Assembly: GCF_025210595.1 (NCBI RefSeq)
Contig: NZ_JAOARH010000079.1
Coordinates: forward strand, 1 to 64,000
Source of the DNA: Winogradskyella sp.
GTDB lineage: Bacteria > Bacteroidota > Bacteroidia > Flavobacteriales > Flavobacteriaceae
Reading direction: 5' to 3'
DNA: 64,000 nt
Positions within the stretch are counted from its first letter, which is position 1, and every line of letters starts with the position of its first letter. The notes beneath the pieces were generated by a model. It was not told the origin of the DNA and made no database searches. It was given only the letters and a program-made list of their open reading frames with translations. The position numbers and the translations under genes are program-made. Below are positions 30,202-39,198 of this stretch, piece after piece.

Positions 30202-31479
30202 TTAAAAATATTGTCCAATACCAAAAACAATTCCGTTGTTGGCTTTATTACCAGACAAACTTAATCCATAATCTATTCTAAATACAGCATTAAAAATTCG
30301 TTTATGTATAAATCTTAACCCTAAACCTGTATATAGACTTGTATTATTTCCTTTTACCAAATCTTTAATATTACCACCAGGATTTTGCCAAGTACCAGCA
30401 TCTATAAAAGCATTAGATTGTAAAGCAAACCATCCTTTTTCATAAACTGTATGTCTGTATTCTGTATTCAAAACAACAGATGCTGTTCCTCTATCTATGA
30501 CATTACCAACTCCTCTTATATTTAGCTGATTATCTAAAGCAAAAGGTGCAAATGGTGTAGTGTCATTTGTTGCATAACCTAAACGCAATCTATTTGCCCA
30601 ATTACCCTTATCTCCTATACGTTTATAATACTCAAAATCATTTCTACCTATAAAAAAGTTTTTAAGTAAATCTTTATTACCACTAGCATTAACAGTAAAA
30701 TTATAATTAAAAGTACTTCTAAAACCTTTTATATATTGATAATCTATAGTAATATTATTGTAAGCATATTCACCCACAACAGAAGTTCGTCTTAGATTTA
30801 ATTTTTCTGGAATTTCAATTGGCAAATCACCATCAATAAAACTGTAGTCTTCATCTGCGATATTTAACCCAAACTCTATTCGATTTTTAAAATCAAACTC
30901 GTAAAACACTCTAAACTCAATAGCTTTACTATTAAACTTGTAGTTAACATCACTTTTGTTATCAAAAAAAACAGGTTGTTGCAAAATGTTATTTTGATAG
31001 TTAACACCTATTCCTAATTTTCTTGTAAACAAATTAGGTGCTTCCCAAAAAAAACCATAGGAATTAAATACATTTTTACTATAAAAACCGCCAATAGTTT
31101 GATTTTGACCTAGCAAATTAAAATCGAAAACCGACAATCTATATGCAAGATCCTGATTAACATCTTGCGAAACATTTAACCCAGGAATTATGGCAAAATT
31201 CTCAACCACTTTGTAAGTTAATCTGTATGTTTTATTCTCTAACTTTTCAACAGCAAAAGAAGCACTTGCAACAGACGGTAACAACTTAAATCGCCTTATA
31301 TCTGATGCCATTTTTACAGAATCTAACACATTTCCTTCTTTTACAAGTGCTAGTCGTTTAAGAAAACTACTTTTTGTTCTTTTATTACCTTCAATCTTAA
31401 TTTCTGAAATATAATCTTGTGAAAAACTAAATTGACCTATAAGAAGTATTAAGGCCACCCCTATTAATTTAATGTTCAT
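30202..31479 (-). CDS. BamA/TamA-type outer-membrane protein (POTRA plus beta-barrel)
   Basis: This 425-aa protein has a signal peptide ending near FSFSQD, one POTRA-like domain (about 22-95, with ISEIKIEGNKRTKSSFLKR) and a long beta-barrel rich in aromatic/glycine strands. It ends in FGIGQYF, with a C-terminal Phe typical of outer-membrane proteins. It is shorter than full BamA, which has five POTRAs. A TamA/FhaC-like export or assembly accessory is likely, but the substrate is unknown. It lies upstream of the phosphatase on the same strand. Confidence 0.82.
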   Translation of the reverse strand: MNIKLIGVALILLIGQFSFSQDYISEIKIEGNKRTKSSFLKRLALVKEGNVLDSVKMASDIRRFKLLPSVASASFAVEKLENKTYRLTYKVVENFAIIPGLNVSQDVNQDLAYRLSVFDFNLLGQNQTIGGFYSKNVFNSYGFFWEAPNLFTRKLGIGVNYQNNILQQPVFFDNKSDVNYKFNSKAIEFRVFYEFDFKNRIEFGLNIADEDYSFIDGDLPIEIPEKLNLRRTSVVGEYAYNNITIDYQYIKGFRSTFNYNFTVNASGNKDLLKNFFIGRNDFEYYKRIGDKGNWANRLRLGYATNDTTPFAPFALDNQLNIRGVGNVIDRGTASVVLNTEYRHTVYEKGWFALQSNAFIDAGTWQNPGGNIKDLVKGNNTSLYTGLGLRFIHKRIFNAVFRIDYGLSLSGNKANNGIVFGIGQYF

Positions 31480-31593
31480 TATTAATTAGTATATGCACCT
31501 ATACCATAAGCTTAGGAGCGATTCATCATTGCTTTTTAATAAAATTTTAGACGAATTCTAACAAATTACATTACAAGAGGTATTAATGTAAAA

Positions 31594-32601
31594 CTATTTA
31601 TACGCAGCATACTGTTTAGAAATCACTACTTCTACTGGCTTGTTTTGTGGTGTAAACATAGGATCATTTTCGCCACCTACTTCATCGTGCATAATAAACC
31701 ATTTCCATATAAAACCACCAGCAAACCATTCTTCTTTCCAAAACGTTTCAAAAAGTGCTCTAGTAGTATTTACTTGCGCTTCTAGATTTACATCTGTCAT
31801 GGTATGATCAGATACCCAAGGTTCTTTACCAGAATAATCAACACTCCTATATCCATATTCTGTAAAAAGAATAGGTTTATCTATCGCTTTAGTCATTTTT
31901 TCTATTCTAGGTTTATGAGTTCCCCAACCCTCTATACAATCTTGGTATGTTGGTGTTTTTTTATCACTAACAGGAAAATAAGCATCAATACCTATATAAT
32001 CTAATTTATCCCAAAAAGGAGTGCGTCTAAACTCATCCCAATTAGCTGCATAGGTTAGTTTCCCTTTATAAATACTTCTAATTTTTGTTATTAATTTAAA
32101 CCAATATTCTGGTCTATATTTAACAAACAACTCAAGTTCTGTTCCTATACATAATAACTCTGCATTAACCTCTTCTGCTAATTCGGTATATTCAAGAATA
32201 AAGCTGGTATAGGAGTCTTCTAACGCCTTCCATGCTTCTTCAGATGTCATCATAATTTTACCTGTAAACTCACCTCGCCAAACCCATATTTGAGGTTTTA
32301 TCATTACCTTAATGTTTTGCTTTCTAAGTACTTCAATATATTGTTTTGCTCCTGCTCTGGTTTCACCAAACCATTGTTTATCTGTATTATGGTCTATATT
32401 GGGATGCTCTAAACTTTTTATAAACCCAAAAGGCATTATAGCAGCATAATTGGCATTAACATTTACCACAGGTATAACATGAGTATCATCTACTTTCTTA
32501 GGCGCTGCAACAAAGCTAACTCCGTTAACCTTACTTTGCTTGTATGGAGCAGCAGAACAATTAAAAATTAAAACAAGTAAAAAAAGTATTATAATCCTCA
32601 T
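31594..32601 (-). CDS. GH113-like TIM-barrel lipoprotein (possible beta-mannanase)
   Basis: This 335-aa protein has a lipobox signal, MRIIILFLLVLIFNCSAA (Cys15). Its (beta/alpha)8 barrel has Glu candidates in LLCIGTELELF (acid/base) and ILFTEYGYRS (nucleophile). GH113 mannanases share this arrangement, together with MIKPQIWVWRGEFTG. It would act in the periplasm or at the surface on a beta-mannan or related polymer. Without a binding-site comparison the substrate is uncertain, and other clan GH-A families remain possible. Confidence 0.72.
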   Translation of the reverse strand: MRIIILFLLVLIFNCSAAPYKQSKVNGVSFVAAPKKVDDTHVIPVVNVNANYAAIMPFGFIKSLEHPNIDHNTDKQWFGETRAGAKQYIEVLRKQNIKVMIKPQIWVWRGEFTGKIMMTSEEAWKALEDSYTSFILEYTELAEEVNAELLCIGTELELFVKYRPEYWFKLITKIRSIYKGKLTYAANWDEFRRTPFWDKLDYIGIDAYFPVSDKKTPTYQDCIEGWGTHKPRIEKMTKAIDKPILFTEYGYRSVDYSGKEPWVSDHTMTDVNLEAQVNTTRALFETFWKEEWFAGGFIWKWFIMHDEVGGENDPMFTPQNKPVEVVISKQYAAYK

Positions 32602-32681
32602 TTAGTAAAATTACATAAAAAACACTTTTCAAAAAAAAACCTAAACCTTACAACGCCACACCAATTTAAATTCTTTCTAAA

Positions 32682-32711
32682 TTGAAAGCATCTATTAAGT
32701 TCTTATCTTTA
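32682..32711 (+). promoter_or_regulatory. Candidate promoter of the oxidoreductase/polyferredoxin operon
   Basis: A TTG at 32682-32684 is followed after 19 bases by TATCTTTA (32704-32711), one base off the Bacteroidota TAnnTTTG box. It precedes the FAD oxidoreductase start at 32771 by about 60 bases. Confidence 0.45.
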
Positions 32712-32770
32712 AATTCGACAGACTTCACATCCAACAATTAAAAAGTTACCCAACTTTTAGGGCAGAAATT

Positions 32771-34075
32771 ATGGAACATATTGTTATTATAGGAAACGGA
32801 ATTTCAGGCACTACACTCGCAAGACACATAAGAAAGCTTTCCGACAAAAAAATTACTATTATTTCGGCTGAAACGGATTATTTCTTCTCACGCACTGCTT
32901 TAATGTATGTATACATGGGACATATGAAATTTGAGCACACTCAACCTTATGAAAATTGGTTTTGGAAGAAAAACAGAATCAATCTCAAAAAAGGCTATGT
33001 AGAAAACGTTGATACAAATTCCAAAACACTTCACTTTGCTAAAGGAGATACATTACAATATGATAAGCTTGTCATAGCTACAGGAAGTAAACCGAACAAG
33101 TTTGGTTGGCCAGGACAAGATTTAGATGGAGTTATGGGCATGTACCATAAACAAGATCTAGAAAATCTTGAAAAGCATGCTCCCAACAAAGAGGTTTGTA
33201 AACGTGCTGTCATTGTTGGTGGTGGACTCATAGGTATTGAATTAGCCGAAATGTTAAATAGTCGAAGTATTCCTGTTACATTTCTCGTTCGTGAATCTAG
33301 CTTTTGGAATGGTGTTTTACCAGATGGCGAAAGCGCAATGATAAACAGACATATAAAAAATCATCATATCGATTTACGTCTATCTACCAATCTAAAAGAA
33401 ATAAAATCTGATGAAAACGGAAAAGTGAAATCAGTCATTATTGAAGAAACTGGAGAAGAGATACCATGCAATGTTGTTGGGCTTACAGCTGGTGTCTCAC
33501 CAAATATAGATTTTATAAAAGGTTCTAAAATTGAAACAGGAAGAGGTATAAAAGTAAATCGTTACCTAGAAACCAATATACCAGATGTATATGCAATTGG
33601 CGATTGTGCTGAGCAACATGAAGCCATAGGAAACCGCAGACCTATTGAAGCTGTTTGGTATACAGGTAGAATGATGGGCGAAACCTTAGCACAAACCATT
33701 TGTGGAAATCGCATTCAATACAAACCAGGTCACTGGTTTAATTCTGCCAAATTTATGGATATAGAATACCAAACCTATGGCTGGGTTTTTGGATCTAAAG
33801 GCAAACCAGATTACGAACAACATTTTCATTGGAAACATAATGATGACACTAAATGTATTACTGTTGCTTACCATAAAGAAACCAACGAATTTTTAGGCAT
33901 TAACACTTTTGGAATTAGAATGCGTCATGAAACCTTTAACAAATGGCTTAATGAGAAAAGAGACATTGAATATGTAATAAATCATCTCTCTGAAGCCAAC
34001 TTTGACCCTGAATTTTATTCAAAATTTGAAAACGACATTTTATCAGCCTATAACAAGCAATTACAAACCGCATAA
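32771..34075 (+). CDS. NAD(P)/FAD-dependent oxidoreductase (NirB/rubredoxin-reductase-like)
   Basis: This 434-aa flavoprotein has an FAD-binding start, HIVIIGNGISGTTLARHI, a second nucleotide fold around AVIVGGGLIGIELAEML (about 142-158) and the C-terminal FAD motif VYAIGDCAEQH (about 275). It belongs to the pyridine-nucleotide-disulfide superfamily but shows no CxxC redox pair. The membrane polyferredoxin gene begins two bases after its stop, so it may pass NAD(P)H electrons to that protein. The physiological acceptor is unknown. Confidence 0.85.
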   Translation: MEHIVIIGNGISGTTLARHIRKLSDKKITIISAETDYFFSRTALMYVYMGHMKFEHTQPYENWFWKKNRINLKKGYVENVDTNSKTLHFAKGDTLQYDKLVIATGSKPNKFGWPGQDLDGVMGMYHKQDLENLEKHAPNKEVCKRAVIVGGGLIGIELAEMLNSRSIPVTFLVRESSFWNGVLPDGESAMINRHIKNHHIDLRLSTNLKEIKSDENGKVKSVIIEETGEEIPCNVVGLTAGVSPNIDFIKGSKIETGRGIKVNRYLETNIPDVYAIGDCAEQHEAIGNRRPIEAVWYTGRMMGETLAQTICGNRIQYKPGHWFNSAKFMDIEYQTYGWVFGSKGKPDYEQHFHWKHNDDTKCITVAYHKETNEFLGINTFGIRMRHETFNKWLNEKRDIEYVINHLSEANFDPEFYSKFENDILSAYNKQLQTA

Positions 34076-34077
34076 TT

Positions 34078-35667
34078 ATGAGTAATAAATTAAATCATAG
34101 TATGTCTTTAGCAAGACCAGATGCACTAGACATAACTACAAAACAAAAAGTTGCTTTAGCAGTTGGAGTTGTTGGTCTTTTTATATTAGCACTCGCGCTT
34201 TTCAACACTAATTTCCCTAACAAAGGGTTATTTTTAACACTATCTCTCGGTTTAATCAGTGTTGGAACTATAATCTATTCTAGAGAAGCGTATTTAGCCA
34301 AATTAGAAGGTATAAAAAATGATGGTGTTTGGTTTAAGTCTATTTCCTCTCGTGGAGTTTGGGGCTGGATTCTTGGTGTAATTCTTACTGCCTTTTATAT
34401 TGTTTTATATTTCTATCCTCAATATTTAGGATTAGGAAAAGATGGTGCAGAAAACACAGGATTAATAAGTCTTTTTGATCCTTTAAGCCAGCTATTAAGT
34501 GGTAGAAATGCCAGCCAATGGTTTGTTTACGGAACTCTTTATACAGTTGCTATCTTACTTTTTGGATATAAATTTATTCTTAAATATAGACACAACCGCT
34601 ATCAACAAATAAGGACGATATCTGTTATGTTCTTTCAATTAGGTTTTGCCTTTTTAATTCCAGAATTCATGTATGTCATGAATAACGATTTACCTTATTA
34701 TGACTTAAAAAGTGTTTGGCCATTAAACTATTACATTTTTGATGAATGGTCTATAAAAGGCTTTTTGTCTAATGGCAATATTGGGCTTGCATTAATTGCA
34801 TTTGGTATTTTATCAATATTTGTAATTACACCTATTCTTACCTATAAATTTGGAAAACGTTGGTATTGTTCTTGGGTTTGTGGTTGTGGAGGTTTGGCTG
34901 AAACTGCTGGAGATTCATTTAGACAATTATCTTCTAAAAAACTATCAGCATGGAAACTAGAACGCTGGTTAATTCATACTGTTTTAGTTTTTTCTGTGGT
35001 GATGACAACTGCAATGGTTTATACTTATCTAGGATATGACAGTAATAATTTTTGGTTAACAAGAAATGTATTCATCACTTTTGTTATTGCATTTTTAACC
35101 ATTGTTTTTGTTGGCGTTATGTATTTTAAAAGACAAGAATTAGGAAAAGATGCAAAATTTGGCGCTATAGGTTTCTTTGCAACTATTGCTTTGCTAATTA
35201 TTATGCATTTTACAGGCACAACAAATGAATTATTCTTTATTAAATCTAGTGCTTTAAGGTCTACTTATGGCATTTACATTGGCTCAATATTTTCAGGAGT
35301 TATTGGCACAGGGTTTTACCCTATATTAGGCAGTAGAGCTTGGTGTAGATTTGGCTGTCCTATGGCTGCCATTTTAGGATTCCAACAACGTCTATTTTCA
35401 AAATTTAGAATAACAACAAATGGAGGCCAATGCATTTCTTGCGGTAACTGTTCTAACAGTTGTGAGATGGGAATCGATGTTCGTGCATATGCCCAAAAAG
35501 GAGAAAATATTGTGCGCTCTAGCTGTGTTGGCTGTGGTATTTGCTCTGCTGTTTGCCCAAGAGGTGTACTAAAATTAGAAAACGATAGTATGAAAGGACG
35601 CATAAATCCTACCGAAGTTTTGCTAGGCAACGACGTTGACCTTATGAAACTTGTAAATCAAAAATAA
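34078..35667 (+). CDS. Membrane polyferredoxin with NosR/NapH-like Cys motifs
   Basis: This 529-aa inner-membrane protein has about eight hydrophobic helices, including segments near 25-65 and 95-120. Two membrane Cys motifs are seen, CSWVCGCGG (about 264) and CRFGCPMA (about 424). Two [4Fe-4S] clusters follow: CISCGNCSNSC (about 453) and CVGCGICSAVC (about 485). The arrangement resembles NosR/NapH/CcoG-type electron carriers. It is coupled to the preceding flavoprotein (2-base gap) and overlaps the next start by one base (TAATG). A partner reductase or target is not visible. Confidence 0.82.
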   Translation: MSNKLNHSMSLARPDALDITTKQKVALAVGVVGLFILALALFNTNFPNKGLFLTLSLGLISVGTIIYSREAYLAKLEGIKNDGVWFKSISSRGVWGWILGVILTAFYIVLYFYPQYLGLGKDGAENTGLISLFDPLSQLLSGRNASQWFVYGTLYTVAILLFGYKFILKYRHNRYQQIRTISVMFFQLGFAFLIPEFMYVMNNDLPYYDLKSVWPLNYYIFDEWSIKGFLSNGNIGLALIAFGILSIFVITPILTYKFGKRWYCSWVCGCGGLAETAGDSFRQLSSKKLSAWKLERWLIHTVLVFSVVMTTAMVYTYLGYDSNNFWLTRNVFITFVIAFLTIVFVGVMYFKRQELGKDAKFGAIGFFATIALLIIMHFTGTTNELFFIKSSALRSTYGIYIGSIFSGVIGTGFYPILGSRAWCRFGCPMAAILGFQQRLFSKFRITTNGGQCISCGNCSNSCEMGIDVRAYAQKGENIVRSSCVGCGICSAVCPRGVLKLENDSMKGRINPTEVLLGNDVDLMKLVNQK

Positions 35668-36497
35668 TGCGACTCTTTATTGTAGCTCTTTTTCTTTCTG
35701 CTTTTGCTTATAGCCAAGAATGGTATCATAAAATCCGTTTTAAAGATGGCAAAATAAATTCTGAAGGTTGGACTCTTAATGATATTAAAAATGGTTATTG
35801 GAAATTCTATTTCAAAAACGGACAAGTATCTAAAGAAGGTCATTTTAAAAATGGAAAAAAAGATGGCTTTTGGGCATTTTACAATTCTGATGGTCAGCTT
35901 ACAGAAAAAGGACATTTTCTCAATGATCTAAAAACCAGTTACTGGACAGTTTACAAAGACAATCAAATTATTGAAAAAGGGCATTATAATAATAACAAGC
36001 GCATAGGACATTGGATGTTTTTCTATGACAACAGACAGTTAAAAGAAGAAGGCTATTACAAAAACGGTTTAAAAACCAATTTCTGGAAAACCTACTATGA
36101 CAATGGAAAATTAGCTTATCAAGGTCATTTTTTTAACGGAAATCAAGATGGTTATTGGGTGTTTTATTACGAAAACGGACAATTAAAAAAAGATGGGCAA
36201 TTCAAATTAGGAAAATCCATAAGCTATTGGCAATTTTACAACCCAAATGGTAAAAAGACGTCCGAAGGTCATTTTAAAAATGGTAAAAAGCAAAATTGGT
36301 GGTTGTTTTATGACGAAAATGAAAAAATTAATCATAAATGTCAATTGCACAATAATCAAAAAAACGGTTATTGTTTAAAGTATAAAAACGAAAAACTAAT
36401 TTCAGCCATTAAATTTAAAAACGGAAAACGCATCAAAGAATGGACAGATTTAAAATCATTTAAAAAAGAAAACAAACTATCAGATCTAAGAAATTAA
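35667..36497 (+). CDS. Exported MORN-like repeat protein (YwqK family)
   Basis: This 276-aa protein begins with a signal peptide (to about AYSQ) and then has about nine tandem repeats of roughly 23 residues. Their pattern is EGHFKNGKKDGFWxFY-x-NGQL. Such MORN-type repeats form elongated beta-hairpin surfaces. The family is often labelled YwqK antitoxin, but no toxin gene lies next to it here, so that label is not supported. Both ends overlap neighbours by one base (TAATG), which places it in the polyferredoxin/glycosyltransferase operon. Its function is unknown. Confidence 0.8.
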   Translation: MRLFIVALFLSAFAYSQEWYHKIRFKDGKINSEGWTLNDIKNGYWKFYFKNGQVSKEGHFKNGKKDGFWAFYNSDGQLTEKGHFLNDLKTSYWTVYKDNQIIEKGHYNNNKRIGHWMFFYDNRQLKEEGYYKNGLKTNFWKTYYDNGKLAYQGHFFNGNQDGYWVFYYENGQLKKDGQFKLGKSISYWQFYNPNGKKTSEGHFKNGKKQNWWLFYDENEKINHKCQLHNNQKNGYCLKYKNEKLISAIKFKNGKRIKEWTDLKSFKKENKLSDLRN

Positions 36498-37186
36498 TGA
36501 CAAAAATTGTAGTTATTATCCCTGCCTTTAATGAAGAAAACTCTATCGCTCATGTTATAAAAGACATTCCTAACATAGTTAAAGAGATTATTGTTGTTAG
36601 TAATAACTCTACCGACAATACCGAAGAAATGGCTAAAAAAGCAGGAGCAACAGTTTTGTTAGAGCATCAAAAAGGTTACGGTTATGCATGTTTAAAAGGC
36701 ATGGACTATGTAGCAAAACAAAAAGAAAAACCAGACATTGTTGTATTCTTAGATGGGGATTATAGCGATTACCCTGAAGAGTTAACGAAAATTATTCAAC
36801 CTATTATTAAAGATAATATTGATTTTGTTGTTGGCGCTAGAGTAAAAGAGTTACGAGAAGAAGGTTCTATGACTGGTCCGCAAATTTTTGGCAATTGGCT
36901 AGCCACATCTTTAATGAAATTATTTTTTAGTTCTACTTTTACAGATTTAGGACCTTTTAGAGCTATAAAATATAATAAGCTATTAGAGCTTAATATGGAA
37001 GACAAAACCTATGGTTGGACCGTAGAAATGCAACTAAAAGTATTAAAGCAAAAACTAAGCTATAAGGAAATCCCTGTTAATTATAGAAATAGAATTGGCG
37101 TTTCAAAAGTTTCAGGAACGGTAAAAGGTGCTATATTTGCAGGCGTAAAAATCCTAGCTTGGATTTTTAAATACAGTTTTAAGTGA
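36497..37186 (+). CDS. Family-2 glycosyltransferase (dolichol-phosphate-mannose-synthase-like)
   Basis: This 229-aa GT-A protein starts VVIIPAFNEENSIAHVI. It has FLDGDYSDYPEEL, an Asp-rich metal/donor site of the DPM1-like branch, and GPFRAIKYNKLLEL and YGWTVEMQLKVL near the C-terminus. It lacks clear transmembrane helices and probably transfers a sugar to a polyprenyl phosphate at the membrane. The next gene starts with a GTG overlapping its TGA stop. Confidence 0.85.
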   Translation: MTKIVVIIPAFNEENSIAHVIKDIPNIVKEIIVVSNNSTDNTEEMAKKAGATVLLEHQKGYGYACLKGMDYVAKQKEKPDIVVFLDGDYSDYPEELTKIIQPIIKDNIDFVVGARVKELREEGSMTGPQIFGNWLATSLMKLFFSSTFTDLGPFRAIKYNKLLELNMEDKTYGWTVEMQLKVLKQKLSYKEIPVNYRNRIGVSKVSGTVKGAIFAGVKILAWIFKYSFK

Positions 37187-38676
37187 TCTATTTACACTAT
37201 TTTATAATTGTTGTTTACACAATTGCCATCATACTTATTTTTATGTATGCCTTGGCTCAATTAAACTTGTTATATAATTATCTTTCTTCTAAGAAGAAGC
37301 GAGAAAACTGCGACACTTATGACTTAAGTAACCCTAAAGAGGTTCCTTATGTTACAGTTCAACTCCCTGTGTTTAATGAAATGTATGTTATGGAACGTTT
37401 ACTAGATAACATCGCTTTATTAGATTACCCAAAAGACAAGCTAGAAATACAAGTTTTAGATGATTCTACTGACGAAACTGTACACTCTACCAAAACACAT
37501 ATAGAAAGATTAGCAAAAACAGGTCTAGACATAAAACACATCACCAGAGAGAATCGTGTTGGTTTTAAAGCTGGAGCATTAAAAGAGGGATTAGAGATCG
37601 CTAAAGGTGAATTTATCGCCATTTTTGATGCCGATTTTTTACCACAACCCAATTGGTTAAAACGAACTATTCCATATTTTAAAGATAAAGACATTGGTGT
37701 TGTACAAACGCGTTGGGGACATATTAATAGAAACTACTCATTACTAACAAAAATACAGGCATTTGCATTAGATGCCCATTTTACTCTAGAGCAAGTTGGA
37801 AGAAACTCTAAAGGGCATTTTATAAATTTTAATGGAACAGCTGGTGTATGGCGCAAAACATGTATTATTGATGCAGGTAATTGGGAAGGTGACACATTAA
37901 CTGAAGATTTAGATTTAAGCTATAGAGCACAACTTAAAAACTGGAGATTCAAATATCTTGAAGACGTTGAAACTCCAGCAGAATTACCAATTGTTATAAG
38001 TGCTGCTAGATCTCAACAATTTCGCTGGAATAAAGGTGGTGCCGAAAATTTTAGAAAAATGCTTTGGCGTGTTATCAAATCTAAAAACATCTCTGCTAAA
38101 ACGAAAATACATGGGTTACTTCATTTACTAAACAGCTCTATGTTTTTAAGCATCTTTATAGTTGCGGTTTTAAGCATACCAATGTTATATATAAAGAATG
38201 AATATGCACATTTAAGAGACTATTTTTATGTAATGAGTTTCTTTATAATGAGCACTATTATCTTCTTTGTTTGTTACTGGTTTATGTACAGAAACATTTA
38301 CGGAAGTGGCTTTAAAAAATTCTTTGGTTATGTAGGTATGTTCTTTACATTCTTCTCTATAGCAATGGGCTTTTCTTTACACAATTCTATTGCTGTTATA
38401 GAAGGCCATATTGGCAAGAAAAGTGAATTTGTAAGAACACCAAAATTTAATATCAGAAAGTTTAAAGACAACTGGAAAAACAACAAATACCTTAAAAAGA
38501 AATTATCATCTAATGTTATTATTGAAGGTATCTTAATGCTTTACTTCGGATTTGGACTTTATAGTGCATTTATAGTTGGTGACCAAGGCGGTGATTTTGG
38601 ACTCTTCCCTTTTCATTTAATGTTATTCATTGGATTTGGATATGTCTTCTTTAAATCACTTAGATCTAAGGTTTAA
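37183..38676 (+). CDS. Membrane glycosyltransferase, family 2 (cellulose-synthase/ceramide-glucosyltransferase-like)
   Basis: This 497-aa protein has an N-terminal helix (about 1-28), a GT-A catalytic domain and four C-terminal helices. The processive-type motifs are visible: VLDDSTDET, FDADFLPQP, TEDLDLSYRAQ and QQFRWNKGG (QxxRW). The start is GTG 37183, overlapping the TGA of the preceding gene (GTGA). It should make a glycolipid or a polysaccharide from a nucleotide sugar at the inner membrane. The product is unknown. The gene ends five bases before a converging gene. Confidence 0.85.
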   Translation: MIYLHYFIIVVYTIAIILIFMYALAQLNLLYNYLSSKKKRENCDTYDLSNPKEVPYVTVQLPVFNEMYVMERLLDNIALLDYPKDKLEIQVLDDSTDETVHSTKTHIERLAKTGLDIKHITRENRVGFKAGALKEGLEIAKGEFIAIFDADFLPQPNWLKRTIPYFKDKDIGVVQTRWGHINRNYSLLTKIQAFALDAHFTLEQVGRNSKGHFINFNGTAGVWRKTCIIDAGNWEGDTLTEDLDLSYRAQLKNWRFKYLEDVETPAELPIVISAARSQQFRWNKGGAENFRKMLWRVIKSKNISAKTKIHGLLHLLNSSMFLSIFIVAVLSIPMLYIKNEYAHLRDYFYVMSFFIMSTIIFFVCYWFMYRNIYGSGFKKFFGYVGMFFTFFSIAMGFSLHNSIAVIEGHIGKKSEFVRTPKFNIRKFKDNWKNNKYLKKKLSSNVIIEGILMLYFGFGLYSAFIVGDQGGDFGLFPFHLMLFIGFGYVFFKSLRSKV

Positions 38677-38681
38677 TACAC

Positions 38682-39110
38682 TTATTCCCTATCCTTAAAA
38701 GGAACAATGATTCCTTTTTCCACATAGTCTTTTAGCCCTTTTAACAACATTGCCCAGCAATATGATGAATGTTTAAAATGTGTATTGCATTTTGGCCAAC
38801 CTTTATGAAAAAACTTAAGGCATATGTCATTACCTTTTTCTTCTAAGTCAAACCCAAAGGTAGTAGAATTCCAATCAACATCAGACTTTGTCATTTTATA
38901 ATGAATATGTTTCTGTTGCTTAACACTCTTAACTTCTGCATACCAATCATACTCATCTGTAAAATTAAAATTATATGTTTCTCCTTTTTTTGGTATTCCT
39001 GTACATTTTAATGGCCACCAATTAATTAAATGTTCTGGCTCAGAAACTGCACTGTAAACACTAACTTTATCACTATTAATCATAAGATTAAAATAAATAG
39101 AATGGCTCAT
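38682..39110 (-). CDS. SRPBCC/AHSA1-domain protein
   Basis: This 142-aa protein has the START-like fold of the AHSA1 family: VYSAVSEPEHLINWWP near the N-terminus, GETYNFNFTDE, FGFDLEEKGNDICLKFFHKGWP, and a C-terminal helix, AMLLKGLKDYVEKG. Such proteins bind small hydrophobic ligands or act as co-chaperones. No catalytic residues stand out. It is a single leftward gene with no operon partner. Confidence 0.8.
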   Translation of the reverse strand: MSHSIYFNLMINSDKVSVYSAVSEPEHLINWWPLKCTGIPKKGETYNFNFTDEYDWYAEVKSVKQQKHIHYKMTKSDVDWNSTTFGFDLEEKGNDICLKFFHKGWPKCNTHFKHSSYCWAMLLKGLKDYVEKGIIVPFKDRE

Positions 39111-39184
39111 TCTTTTTAGTTTTTAATTCTAATAAAGTTATTATTCTTTTTTTAATCCGACTACTTACCAGATTTAAATAATTC

Positions 39185-39192
39185 TATCTTTG
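39185..39192 (+). promoter_or_regulatory. -7 promoter box close to the mannosyltransferase-like start
   Basis: TATCTTTG is a perfect Bacteroidota -7 box and lies only six bases upstream of ATG 39199. Transcription would start at or next to the ATG, so the mRNA may be leaderless. No clear TTTG -33 box is seen. Confidence 0.5.
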
Positions 39193-39198
39193 ATACCC

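Noticed and set aside
35667..36497. YwqK label as antitoxin
   Set aside because: The protein is exported and no toxin gene is adjacent, so a toxin-antitoxin role is not supported.
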